DNA of 64,000 bases, from the NCBI GenBank assembly GCA_020622165.1, contig JACNMN010000007.1, forward strand, positions 163,053-227,052, in the 5' to 3' direction. This document shows positions 53,030 through 63,581 of the stretch, one piece after another (position 1 is the stretch's first letter; each line of letters begins with the position of its first letter). Source of the DNA: Boseongicola sp. H5. GTDB taxonomy: Bacteria; Pseudomonadota; Alphaproteobacteria; Rhodobacterales; Rhodobacteraceae. Below the pieces are notes generated by a model. The model saw nothing but the letters and a program-made list of their open reading frames with translations. It searched no databases and was not told the DNA's origin. The position numbers and the translations under genes are program-made.

Positions 53030-53634
53030 GGGGCCTTCTGGCGGCATTATACCTGCTCTGGGCCGGTATGGTGCATGCAGAGGATTACCCGGCACTTTAC
53101 GATGTTCGCGGCGTTGCGGCAGATGACGTTCTGAATGTACGCGCGGGGCCCGGTGTCGGCCATCCGGTCATCGGCGCATTGCTGCCCGGAGCAAGCGGAA
53201 TAGAGGTGGTCGGCGCCAGCGCCGACGGCCGCTGGCTCATGTTGAACGCGGACGAGACGGCAGGCTGGGCCTCGGCCTTCTACCTGCAGCGGACCGGGCC
53301 GATCTGGTCATTCGGCCTGCCGACGCCTCTCGCATGTTTCGGGACCGAGCCGTTCTGGTCGCTGGAACGGACCGGTGCGCAGGCCATGTTCAGCGATATG
53401 GGCTTCGAGCGGATCACGCTGTCCGAGGTGTGGAGCGGTCAGGCGAGCGCCCGGGGGACGGACCAGTTCGGCGCGGTCTGGGAGGAGGCGGGCCGTCGCA
53501 TCACGGCGACCTTGCGCCGCGAGGCCTGCAGCGATGGCATGTCCGAGCGGATGTTCGGCCTTTCGACGCTTGTGATCATCCAGACTCCCGATGGCGTTCA
53601 GATGCTGTCGGGCTGCTGCGCGCTGGCGCCCTAG
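53026..53634 (+). CDS. Secreted SH3-domain protein
   Basis: 202 residues: signal peptide (LLAALYLLWAGMVHAE), a bacterial SH3 domain (about 28-90: DVRGVAADDVLNVRAGPGVGH, then WLMLNADETAGWASAFYL), and a C-terminal domain with CFGTEPFWSLE, a motif seen in uncharacterised secreted proteins. May bind the cell wall or surface glycan; function not known. Start coupled to the kpsM-like gene by ATGA-type overlap. Stop shares CTAG with the convergent alkB stop. Confidence 0.82.
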   Translation: MRGLLAALYLLWAGMVHAEDYPALYDVRGVAADDVLNVRAGPGVGHPVIGALLPGASGIEVVGASADGRWLMLNADETAGWASAFYLQRTGPIWSFGLPTPLACFGTEPFWSLERTGAQAMFSDMGFERITLSEVWSGQASARGTDQFGAVWEEAGRRITATLRREACSDGMSERMFGLSTLVIIQTPDGVQMLSGCCALAP

Positions 53635-54236
53635 CTTACCACGCGCAAGGTCAGGTTGATCCGCCCGCCCTTGGGCAACAGGGCCGATGAGCCCGGCCTT
53701 GTCCGGTCAACCCCGTGATAGATAAGTCGTGCGTCGCCCGCCAGGACCGCCACATCGCCCGATTTCAGCCAGACCGACTCCGTTGTGCCACCCCGGCTGA
53801 GCCCGCCCACCCGGAACAGCGCGTCGTCTCCCAGCGAGATCGAGACGACGGGCATGGAGAAATCCGCCTCGTCCCTGTCCTGATGAAGGCCCATGCGCGC
53901 GCCCTCGGCATAGAAGTTCACGAGACAGCATTCGGGATCGCGGTCAACGCCGCTCACTTGCGTCCAGACACGCAGGATATTTGACGGTATCGCGGGCCAG
54001 GGCACGCCAGATGGATGGCGATCGACATAACGGTATCCGCTTTTGTCGGAAAACCACCCGAACTGCCCCGCGGCAGTCATCCGCACCGACATCTGTTTGC
54101 CGTAAGGCGTCTGTGGGCGGAAAAGCGGCGCGGCACGCAGGACCCCGCGAATGTCGTCGACCATCGCCGCCTGTTCCGCAAGGTCAAGGAATCCGGTGTG
54201 TATGCGCACCCCGCGCAAGCTCAGATCAGGCACCAA
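53631..54236 (-). CDS. alkB: Alpha-ketoglutarate-dependent DNA/RNA dioxygenase AlkB
   Basis: 201-residue Fe(II)/2-oxoglutarate repair dioxygenase that removes alkyl groups from nucleic-acid bases. Iron ligands H118-x-D120 (GLHQDRDE) and H174 (IYHGVDR), with the 2-oxoglutarate arginines in R178/R192 (GRINLTLR), plus NFYAEGARMG substrate loop. Starts available are TTG 54236 or GTG 54233. Convergent with the SH3 gene; upstream of dnaK on the opposite strand. Confidence 0.92.
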   Translation of the reverse strand: MVPDLSLRGVRIHTGFLDLAEQAAMVDDIRGVLRAAPLFRPQTPYGKQMSVRMTAAGQFGWFSDKSGYRYVDRHPSGVPWPAIPSNILRVWTQVSGVDRDPECCLVNFYAEGARMGLHQDRDEADFSMPVVSISLGDDALFRVGGLSRGGTTESVWLKSGDVAVLAGDARLIYHGVDRTRPGSSALLPKGGRINLTLRVVS

Positions 54237-54363
54237 CCCACCCCTCCGCAGATCGCTTTTGCCACGGGCGGGCGCGGTCCGCCTTTACCGATGACCGAAC
54301 CGCCACAGTCCCGCAAAATACAAACGCTTTGCAAACCAAGCTCCAAATCGATCTTTGACTCCG

Positions 54364-54392
54364 CTTGCAGCCCCAAAATCCCCTTCTTATAT
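54364..54392 (+). promoter_or_regulatory. RpoH (sigma-32)-type heat-shock promoter of dnaK
   Basis: CTTG at 54364-54367 and CTTATAT at 54386-54392 are separated by 18 bp, fitting the alphaproteobacterial RpoH pattern CTTG-N17/18-CYTATnT. Transcription would start near 54400 and the dnaK ATG is at 54499. The best-conserved promoter-like match in this gap. Confidence 0.7.
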
Positions 54393-54498
54393 ACCCAACG
54401 AAACCGGCCAGGGTGTACCCCTGGTTTTTCATATGGCGGATTGGGGGCCGATACCGGACCCGACCCCGCCTGGATCGCCTGAGAAAGGGACTCGAAAC

Positions 54499-56415
<1,917 letters not shown>

Positions 56416-56435
56416 CCGCGTCCCCTAACCCCGCA

Positions 56436-56465
56436 CGACCGGCCATGGGGAACCTTGGCCGGTCG
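56436..56465. terminator. Hairpin between dnaK and dnaJ
   Basis: CGACCGGCCA (56436-56445) and TGGCCGGTCG (56456-56465) form a perfect 10-bp stem with a 10-nt loop, 20 bp after dnaK. No T-tract follows, so it may be an RNA-stabilising or partial-termination hairpin giving more DnaK than DnaJ. The gap is 76 bp. Confidence 0.55.
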
Positions 56466-56491
56466 GCGCGTTTCATGAGGGTGGATCAACC

Positions 56492-57655
56492 ATGTCAAAG
56501 CGCGATTACTACGATGTTCTGGGTATCAAACGCGGTGCGTCCGAGGCCGAGATCAAGAAGGCCTATCGCCAGAAGGCGAAAGAACTGCACCCCGATCGCA
56601 ACTCCGACAATCCCGATGCCGAAGCCCAGTTCAAGGAAGCGAACGAGGCCTATGACGTCCTGAAGGATGCCGACAAGAAGGCGGCATATGACCGGTTTGG
56701 TCATGCGGCGTTCGATGGCGGCATGGCCGGCGGGCCGCGTGCGGGCGGCTTTGGCGGCGGGGGCGCCGGACAGGGCGATTTTGCGAGCGCCTTCTCGGAT
56801 GTCTTCGAAGATCTGTTCGGCGATTTCATGGGCGGCCAGCGCGGCACCGGCGGCGGCCGGCGCGCTGCGCGCGGATCGGATCTTCGCTACAACCTCAGGA
56901 TCAGTCTCGAAGATGCCTATTCGGGTCTTCAGAAGGCGATCACCGTTCCCACATCGGTTGCATGTTCCAACTGCAACGGCACCGGCGCGGAAGGCGGCGC
57001 GGAGCCCGTCACCTGCCCGACCTGTTCCGGCATGGGCAAGGTGCGCGCGCAGCAAGGCTTCTTCACGGTGGAGCGGACCTGCCCTACCTGCTCCGGCATC
57101 GGCCAGATCGTCAAGAATCCGTGCAATGTCTGCGGCGGCGCCGGTCGTGAGCAGAAGGAAAAGGCACTTTCCGTCAACATCCCCGCAGGTGTGGAAACCG
57201 GCACGCGGATCCGTCTCTCCGGCGAAGGGGAAGCCGGGCTGCGCGGCGGACCGGCGGGCGACCTGTACATCTTCATCGAGGTTGCGGATCACGCGCTTTT
57301 CCAGCGCGACGGGCTGGATCTTTTCTGTCGTGTTCCCGTCTCGATGGTCACCGCCGCCCTGGGCGGCGAGATCGAAGTGCCGACAATCGATGGTGGCCGA
57401 TCCAGGGTGAAAGTGCCCGAAGGATCGCAGTCGGGTCGTCAGATGCGGCTGCGCGGCAAGGGCATGCCGGCCTTGCGGGGAACCGCGACGGGCGAGATGT
57501 ATATCGAACTGGCGGTCGAAACGCCGGTGAAGCTGACCACGCGGCAAAAGGAGTTGCTGCGCGAATTCGAAGAGTCCTGCGCCAAGTCGAACAATCCCAA
57601 CGCCAGCGGGTTTTTCGACAAGGTCAAGAACTTCTGGGACGGGATGAAAAGCTGA
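56492..57655 (+). CDS. dnaJ: Co-chaperone DnaJ (Hsp40)
   Basis: 387-residue type I Hsp40. J domain with HPD at ~34 (ELHPDRNSD), a Gly-rich linker (about 75-125), four zinc-binding repeats [24 protein letters not shown] and CNVCGGAG, and C-terminal substrate domains. Stimulates DnaK. The ATG at 56492 follows a GAGG-type site. Convergent with rbsK, only 4 bp between stops. Confidence 0.97.
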   Translation: MSKRDYYDVLGIKRGASEAEIKKAYRQKAKELHPDRNSDNPDAEAQFKEANEAYDVLKDADKKAAYDRFGHAAFDGGMAGGPRAGGFGGGGAGQGDFASAFSDVFEDLFGDFMGGQRGTGGGRRAARGSDLRYNLRISLEDAYSGLQKAITVPTSVACSNCNGTGAEGGAEPVTCPTCSGMGKVRAQQGFFTVERTCPTCSGIGQIVKNPCNVCGGAGREQKEKALSVNIPAGVETGTRIRLSGEGEAGLRGGPAGDLYIFIEVADHALFQRDGLDLFCRVPVSMVTAALGGEIEVPTIDGGRSRVKVPEGSQSGRQMRLRGKGMPALRGTATGEMYIELAVETPVKLTTRQKELLREFEESCAKSNNPNASGFFDKVKNFWDGMKS

Positions 57656-57659
57656 TCCG

Positions 57660-58541
57660 TCAGGGCTTGCGGGCTTTCAGAAACTGCATGACCTCGCCGA
57701 TTGACGGCATCGCATCCGCAGCACCGGGCCGCGTGACCTGCAGCGCTGCGGCTGCGCTTGCCCGTTCAATCGCCAGGTCGCGAGAGGCACCTGCATCCAG
57801 CCCGGCCACGAGATATCCGGCAAAACAGTCTCCCGCGCCGGTCGTATCGACGACCTCCGAAACCCGGAAAGCCGGTTGAACGATCCGGCCATGTTCAAAG
57901 GTCCAGACCGCGTCATCGGCACCCTTTGTCACGACCGTTTCGACATCGCCGAGGGCCGAAATCTCCCGGTTCAGAGCCTTTTCGAGGGCAGCGGCCTCTC
58001 CCTCGTTCAGCAAGAGCAGATCGATCAGGGGCAGCATTTCCCGAACGGCGTCCACATCGAACGGGGCGGCTGAATAGACCACGCGCAGCCCGTTGCGCCG
58101 CGCCACACGCGCCGCATGGCCGCTGACATTGATCTCGTTCTGGAGGATCAGCGTGTCGCCCGGCCCGAACCCCGCAAGCCCGGCCTCAACCTGCGCGTCG
58201 CTCAGCAGGTGATTGGCGCCGGGAAAAAGAACGATCGCGTTCTCGCCGGACGGATCGACTGTAATGATCGCATGACCGGACGGATCTTCGCCAATCTCGA
58301 TACCGGACACATCGACGCCGGCGGCGGCCATCTGATCCAACGCGAAGCACGCTTCTGGACCAACGCGGCCCAGATGCCGGGTGGTCGCGCCCGCCTTCGC
58401 CGCGGCGATGGATTGATTGGCGCCCTTGCCGCCCAGACCCTTGGCATAGGCATCGGCCGCCAATGTCTCCCCCGGGCGCACAAGATGCGGGACGCGATAG
58501 ACATGGTCGATATTGACCGAGCCGACGCAAATCACCGTCAT
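57660..58541 (-). CDS. Ribokinase-family sugar kinase
   Basis: 293-residue PfkB-fold kinase. GSVNIDHVYRV at the start, GGKGANQSIAAAKAG (first signature), and the catalytic VVDTTGAGDCFAGYLVAGL (second signature, with Asp near 254 as base). The match to ribokinase is good, but other pentose or nucleoside substrates are possible. Lies 3 nt downstream of maeB, so co-transcribed. Confidence 0.85.
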   Translation of the reverse strand: MTVICVGSVNIDHVYRVPHLVRPGETLAADAYAKGLGGKGANQSIAAAKAGATTRHLGRVGPEACFALDQMAAAGVDVSGIEIGEDPSGHAIITVDPSGENAIVLFPGANHLLSDAQVEAGLAGFGPGDTLILQNEINVSGHAARVARRNGLRVVYSAAPFDVDAVREMLPLIDLLLLNEGEAAALEKALNREISALGDVETVVTKGADDAVWTFEHGRIVQPAFRVSEVVDTTGAGDCFAGYLVAGLDAGASRDLAIERASAAAALQVTRPGAADAMPSIGEVMQFLKARKP

Positions 58542-58544
58542 GGC

Positions 58545-60806
58545 TCAGCGCCCGATCTCGCAGGCCGCCATCACAGCCATGTTCAGAATGTCGTTGGCGG
58601 TGGATACGGTCGAGCAGATCTGCACAGGCCGGTCGAGCCCGGTCAGAATCGGGCCGATCACGGTCGCGCCCGCCATTTCCTGCATCAGCTTGACCGAGAT
58701 CGACGCGGAATGCCGCGCCGGCACCACCAGAACATTTGCCGGACCGGACAGCTTGCAGAACGGATACTGCGCCATCACATCGGGGTTGAGCGCGACATCG
58801 ATGGCCATCTCGCCATCATACTCGAAATCCACCCCTTTTCTGTCCAGAACCCTTGGCGCCTGATGCATCTTCTCGGCGCGTTCGGACACCGGGTATCCGA
58901 AGGTCGAAAAGCTGACGAACGCAACCCTCGGCTCCAGCCCCAGATGGCGCGCGACATGTGCGCCGCGTTCCGCGATCAGGGCGAGGTCTTCTGCCTCGGG
59001 CCATTCATGGACAAGGGTATCGGCCACCAGCACGATCCGCCCTTTATGGATCATCGCCGTCACCCCCACGGCCCCATCGGCCGCGGTTGTGTCGAAGACA
59101 TGGCCCAGAAGACCCAGAACATGCGCCGATTTCCGGGTCGCCCCCGTCACCAGCCCGTCGCCATGACCATGGGCCAGCATCAGCGCGGAAAAGACATGCC
59201 TGTCGCGGGCGGCCAGCCGGTGGATATCGTGGTGATCAAAGCCCTTCCGCTGCAATCTCTGGTAGAGGAACGACTTGTAGCTCTCCAGATGAGACGTGTT
59301 TGCGGCATTCACCACCTCCAGCTCCTCCACCGCATCGGCAAGCCCTGCGGCGTCAAGCTTTTCCTTCACATCCGCCTCTCGCCCGACGATCAGCGCCTTG
59401 CCCATACCGTTTCGCTGGTAAGCCACCGCCGCACGCAGCACCCGGACATCGTCCCCTTCGGCGAAAATCATCCGGGCCTGCGCGTTGCGGGCGCGCACGT
59501 TGATCCCTTGCAGGATCGAAGAGGTCGGATCCATCCGGGCGCGCAGCGTGGTGACATAGGCATCCAGATCGATGATCGGACGGCGCGCAACGCCGGTATC
59601 CATGCCCGCGCGCGCCACCGCCGGAGGAACCACATAGATCAGGCGCGGATCGAAGGGCGTGGGAATGATGTAGTCGCGCCCGAAGGTGAGCTTGCGGCCA
59701 TAGGCCATCGCAACCTCGTCCGGTACGTCTTCGCGCGCCAGCTTCGCAAGGGCTTCGGCACAGGCGATTTTCATCTCGTCGTTTATGGCGCGCGCATGAA
59801 TATCCAGCGCGCCGCGGAACAGATAGGGAAAGCCCAGAACGTTGTTCACCTGATTTGGGTAGTCTGACCGCCCGGTCGCCACGATTGCGTCCGAGCGTAC
59901 CTCGCGGGCCTGCTCGGGCGTGATTTCGGGGTCGGGATTCGCCATCGCGAAGATCACCGGGTTGTCGCCCATGCTCCTGACCATCTCCGGCGTCACGGCC
60001 CCTTTGACCGACACGCCGAGGAAGACATCCGCGCCCGACATCGCCTCTTCCAGCGTCCGCAGATCGGTCTTCACCGCATGGGCCGATTTCCATTGGTTCA
60101 TGCCATCGGTGCGGCCCTGATAGATCACGCCCTTGGTGTCGCAGATAATGCAGTTTTCGTGACGCGCGCCCATGGCCTTCAGCAGTTCGATACACGCAAT
60201 CCCGGCAGCGCCCGCACCGTTCAAGACGATCCTGCACTCCTCGATCTTCTTGTTCGAAAGATGCAGCGCGTTGATCAGCCCCGCGGCACAGATCACCGCC
60301 GTCCCATGCTGGTCGTCATGGAAGACGGGGATGTCCATCTCTTCCTTCAGGCGCTGTTCGATCATGAAACATTCAGGCGCCTTGATATCTTCCAGATTGA
60401 TGCCGCCGAATGTGGGACCCATCAGCCGAACGGCATTCACGAATTCGTCAACATCCTCCGTATCCAGCTCGATATCGATCGAATTCACGTCGGCGAACCG
60501 CTTGAAGAGCACGGACTTGCCCTCCATCACGGGTTTGGACGCAAGCGCACCCAGATTGCCCAGACCAAGAACCGCGGTCCCGTTGGAGATGACGGCGACC
60601 ATGTTGCCCTTCGTGGTGTAATCATAGGCCAGTTCGGGATTTGCGGCGATCTCCTCGCAGGGCACCGCCACGCCGGGCGAATAGGCGAGACTGAGATCCC
60701 GCTGCGTTGCCATCGGGGTGGAGGCCTGAATGTCGATCTTGCCGGGCCGGGGCTCCAGATGATAGGCCAGCGCCTCTTCACGGGTGATCCTGCTATTGTT
60801 CGGCAT
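58545..60806 (-). CDS. maeB: NADP-dependent malic enzyme with phosphotransacetylase-like domain (MaeB)
   Basis: Oxidative decarboxylation of malate to pyruvate. 753 residues: an N-terminal malic-enzyme domain with YSPGVAVPCEEI, FADVNSIDIELDTED, HDDQHGTAVI and GAGAAGIACIELLKA (NADP site), then from about residue 430 a C-terminal phosphate-acetyltransferase-like domain (MIFAEGDDVRVLRAA, VTAMIHKGRIVL) typical of the large MaeB form. This tail is usually regulatory rather than active. ATG 60806 begins MPNNSRITREEALAYH. Divergent from mutS. Confidence 0.95.
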   Translation of the reverse strand: MPNNSRITREEALAYHLEPRPGKIDIQASTPMATQRDLSLAYSPGVAVPCEEIAANPELAYDYTTKGNMVAVISNGTAVLGLGNLGALASKPVMEGKSVLFKRFADVNSIDIELDTEDVDEFVNAVRLMGPTFGGINLEDIKAPECFMIEQRLKEEMDIPVFHDDQHGTAVICAAGLINALHLSNKKIEECRIVLNGAGAAGIACIELLKAMGARHENCIICDTKGVIYQGRTDGMNQWKSAHAVKTDLRTLEEAMSGADVFLGVSVKGAVTPEMVRSMGDNPVIFAMANPDPEITPEQAREVRSDAIVATGRSDYPNQVNNVLGFPYLFRGALDIHARAINDEMKIACAEALAKLAREDVPDEVAMAYGRKLTFGRDYIIPTPFDPRLIYVVPPAVARAGMDTGVARRPIIDLDAYVTTLRARMDPTSSILQGINVRARNAQARMIFAEGDDVRVLRAAVAYQRNGMGKALIVGREADVKEKLDAAGLADAVEELEVVNAANTSHLESYKSFLYQRLQRKGFDHHDIHRLAARDRHVFSALMLAHGHGDGLVTGATRKSAHVLGLLGHVFDTTAADGAVGVTAMIHKGRIVLVADTLVHEWPEAEDLALIAERGAHVARHLGLEPRVAFVSFSTFGYPVSERAEKMHQAPRVLDRKGVDFEYDGEMAIDVALNPDVMAQYPFCKLSGPANVLVVPARHSASISVKLMQEMAGATVIGPILTGLDRPVQICSTVSTANDILNMAVMAACEIGR

Positions 60807-60941
60807 TGTTTCGGGGCCCTTTTTTGCGACGCTTCCCGTCTTAGCCCTGATATGCGCACCTCACAACATGTGGCATTTCCGGGTTTCGCCCGGACGGGGC
60901 GGTTTGTAGGCTGCGCAGGTGCGAACAGGGGAGCCGCCGGC

Positions 60942-63581
60942 ATGACCGCGCAAGTCACACCAATGATGGCGCAATACATGGAGATCAAGGCGCAGCACCG
61001 CGATGCGCTGTTGTTCTATCGCATGGGCGATTTCTACGAGATGTTCTTCGATGATGCGGTTGCAGCCGCGGAGGCGCTGGACATCGCACTGACCAAACGC
61101 GGCAAGCATGACGGCGACGATATCCCGATGTGCGGTGTCCCGGCCCATTCCGCCGAGGGGTATCTGCTCACCCTGATCCGCAAGGGGTTCCGCGTGGCGG
61201 TTTGCGAACAGATGGAAGACCCGGCGGAGGCAAAGAAACGCGGGTCGAAATCGGTGGTCCGCCGGGAGGTGGTCCGGCTTGTCACGCCGGGTACACTGAC
61301 CGAGGACAGCCTGCTTGACGCGCGGCGCCACAATTATCTTGCCGCCTACGCCGAGGTGCGGGGCGAGGGCGCGCTTGCCTGGGCCGATATCTCCACCGGC
61401 GCGTTTCAGGTCATGGCCTGCCCACCGGTGCAATTATCCCCCGAACTTGCCCGGCTCGGCCCCCGTGAGGTGCTGGTTTCCGATGGCTTGGACGGCGCGC
61501 GGCAGGATCTGATTCGGGACAGCGGCGCGGCACTGACCCATCTGTCCCCGGCAAGCTTCGACAGTGGCTCGGCAGAGACACGGATTCAGTCTCTGTTTCA
61601 GGTCAAAACGCTCGATCCCTTCGGGTCCTTCACCCGTCCGGATCTCAGCGCGATGGGCGCGCTGATCGACTATCTGGAGATCACCCAGAAAGGCAATCTG
61701 CCGTTGCTCAGGCCCCCTCTGAAACAGAGCTCCGGCCGGGTCATGCAGATTGACGCCGCCACGCGCCGCAATCTGGAACTGACGGCCAGCCTGAACGGCG
61801 GGCGCGCGGGCAGTTTGGCAGCGACAATCGACCGGACACTGACCGCCGGCGGCGCGCGGCTGTTTGAGCGGCGGTTATCCAGCCCCTCCACCCATCTTGC
61901 CACGATCACCGCCCGCCATGACGCGGTGGCCGCCATGTTCGACAACACCGGGCTGGCCGCCGATATCCGGGCGGCGTTGCGGCAGGTGCCGGACCTGGAC
62001 CGGGCCCTGTCGCGGCTTGCGCTGGACCGGGGCGGGCCGCGCGATCTGGCCGCGATCCGCAACGGATTGACCGCCGCCGAAGCATTGGCGCAACTGGTCA
62101 GCGGTGCGGAGCTCCCGGAAATTCTGGCGGACGCCGCAAGGGATTTGCGCGGCCATGACGGTCTTGTGGCGCATCTGGGCGATGCGCTGGTTGCCGAGCC
62201 GCCTCTTCTTGCGCGGGACGGCGGTTTCATCGCGCCCGGTTTCGACAACGACCTCGACGAGGCGCGCAGCCTGCGCGACGAGGGTCGGGGTGTCATCGCG
62301 AAAATGCAGGCGGATTACGTGGAAAAGGCCGGGATCCCATCGCTCAAGATCAAGCATAACAACGTGCTTGGTTATTTCATCGAAACCACGGCGACCCATG
62401 CGGAAAAAATGCTCTCCCCGCCCCTTTCGGGTAGCTTCATTCATCGGCAGACCACGGCGAATGCGGTGCGGTTCACCACGGTGGAGCTGTCGGAGCTGGA
62501 AACCAAGATCCTGAATGCCGGTCAGCGCGCGCTCACGATCGAAAAGACCCTGTTCGAGACACTCCGGGCCGCGATCCTCGATGAACACGACCGGATCGGC
62601 ACCACTGCGCGCGCGCTGGCCGAGCTTGATGTGGCCACGGCGCTGGCCGATCTGGCCCGCGACAAGGACTGGACCCGGCCGAAGGTGGATGACAGCCGGG
62701 AGTTTGTGATCACGGATGGCAGGCATCCGGTTGTGGAAGCCGCACTTCAGGCCGCCGGAGAGCCCTTCATTGCCAATGACTGCCGGCTGAGCGCAGGGAA
62801 GGATGCGGCCGCCATCACCTTGCTCACCGGGCCGAACATGGCGGGTAAATCGACCTTCCTGCGGCAGAATGCGCTGATCGCCATTCTTGCACAGATGGGG
62901 GCTTTCGTGCCGGCCAGTGCCGCGCATATCGGGATTGTGAGCCAGGTTTTCAGCCGTGTGGGCGCCTCCGATGATCTCGCGAGGGGGCGGTCGACCTTCA
63001 TGGTGGAGATGGTGGAAACCGCGACGATCCTCAATCAGGCGGATGACCGCGCTTTGGTTATCCTGGATGAGATCGGGCGCGGAACGGCCACTTATGACGG
63101 GCTTTCGATTGCATGGGCCACGCTGGAACATCTGCATGCGGTCAACAGATGCCGCGCGCTTTTCGCGACCCATTATCACGAGATGACAAGCCTGGCCGCC
63201 CGGCTGGAGGGCGTGGCCAATGCCACCGTCGCGGTGAAGGAGTGGGATGGCGAGGTGATCTTCCTTCACGAGGTGCGCGAAGGTGCGGCAGATCGCTCCT
63301 ATGGCGTGCAGGTTGCAAAGCTGGCCGGGCTGCCCGCTTCGGTCATCTCGCGGGCGCAGACGGTCCTTGAGGCACTTGAACGCGGAGAGCGGGAGGGAAG
63401 TCAGCGAAAGGACACGCTGATCGATGACCTCCCTCTTTTCGCTGTATCTCCGCAACCGCAGGTCGCGGCCCCCAGGCAATCTCCGCTCGAAGATCGCCTG
63501 AGGCAGGTTCACCCGGACGAGTTGACCGCGCGCGAGGCGCTTTCACTGATCTACGAGTTGAAAGCCGCGATGGGAGATTAG
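60942..63581 (+). CDS. mutS: DNA mismatch repair protein MutS
   Basis: Recognises base mismatches and starts methyl-independent repair with MutL. 879 residues: mismatch-binding wedge motif F31-x-E33 (GDFYEMF), connector, core and clamp domains, then the ATPase with Walker A GPNMAGKST, Walker B ALVILDEIGRGT, and ATHYHEMTSL. The ATG at 60942 follows an AGGGGAG site; the frame is open far upstream but antisense to maeB. The last codon and stop (63579-63581) lie exactly where an IS element begins. The visible protein end (IYELKAAMGD) looks complete. Confidence 0.95.
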   Translation: MTAQVTPMMAQYMEIKAQHRDALLFYRMGDFYEMFFDDAVAAAEALDIALTKRGKHDGDDIPMCGVPAHSAEGYLLTLIRKGFRVAVCEQMEDPAEAKKRGSKSVVRREVVRLVTPGTLTEDSLLDARRHNYLAAYAEVRGEGALAWADISTGAFQVMACPPVQLSPELARLGPREVLVSDGLDGARQDLIRDSGAALTHLSPASFDSGSAETRIQSLFQVKTLDPFGSFTRPDLSAMGALIDYLEITQKGNLPLLRPPLKQSSGRVMQIDAATRRNLELTASLNGGRAGSLAATIDRTLTAGGARLFERRLSSPSTHLATITARHDAVAAMFDNTGLAADIRAALRQVPDLDRALSRLALDRGGPRDLAAIRNGLTAAEALAQLVSGAELPEILADAARDLRGHDGLVAHLGDALVAEPPLLARDGGFIAPGFDNDLDEARSLRDEGRGVIAKMQADYVEKAGIPSLKIKHNNVLGYFIETTATHAEKMLSPPLSGSFIHRQTTANAVRFTTVELSELETKILNAGQRALTIEKTLFETLRAAILDEHDRIGTTARALAELDVATALADLARDKDWTRPKVDDSREFVITDGRHPVVEAALQAAGEPFIANDCRLSAGKDAAAITLLTGPNMAGKSTFLRQNALIAILAQMGAFVPASAAHIGIVSQVFSRVGASDDLARGRSTFMVEMVETATILNQADDRALVILDEIGRGTATYDGLSIAWATLEHLHAVNRCRALFATHYHEMTSLAARLEGVANATVAVKEWDGEVIFLHEVREGAADRSYGVQVAKLAGLPASVISRAQTVLEALERGEREGSQRKDTLIDDLPLFAVSPQPQVAAPRQSPLEDRLRQVHPDELTAREALSLIYELKAAMGD

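Noticed and set aside
60078..60941. An upstream extension of the mutS frame
   Set aside because: Antisense to maeB. MutS homology starts just after ATG 60942.
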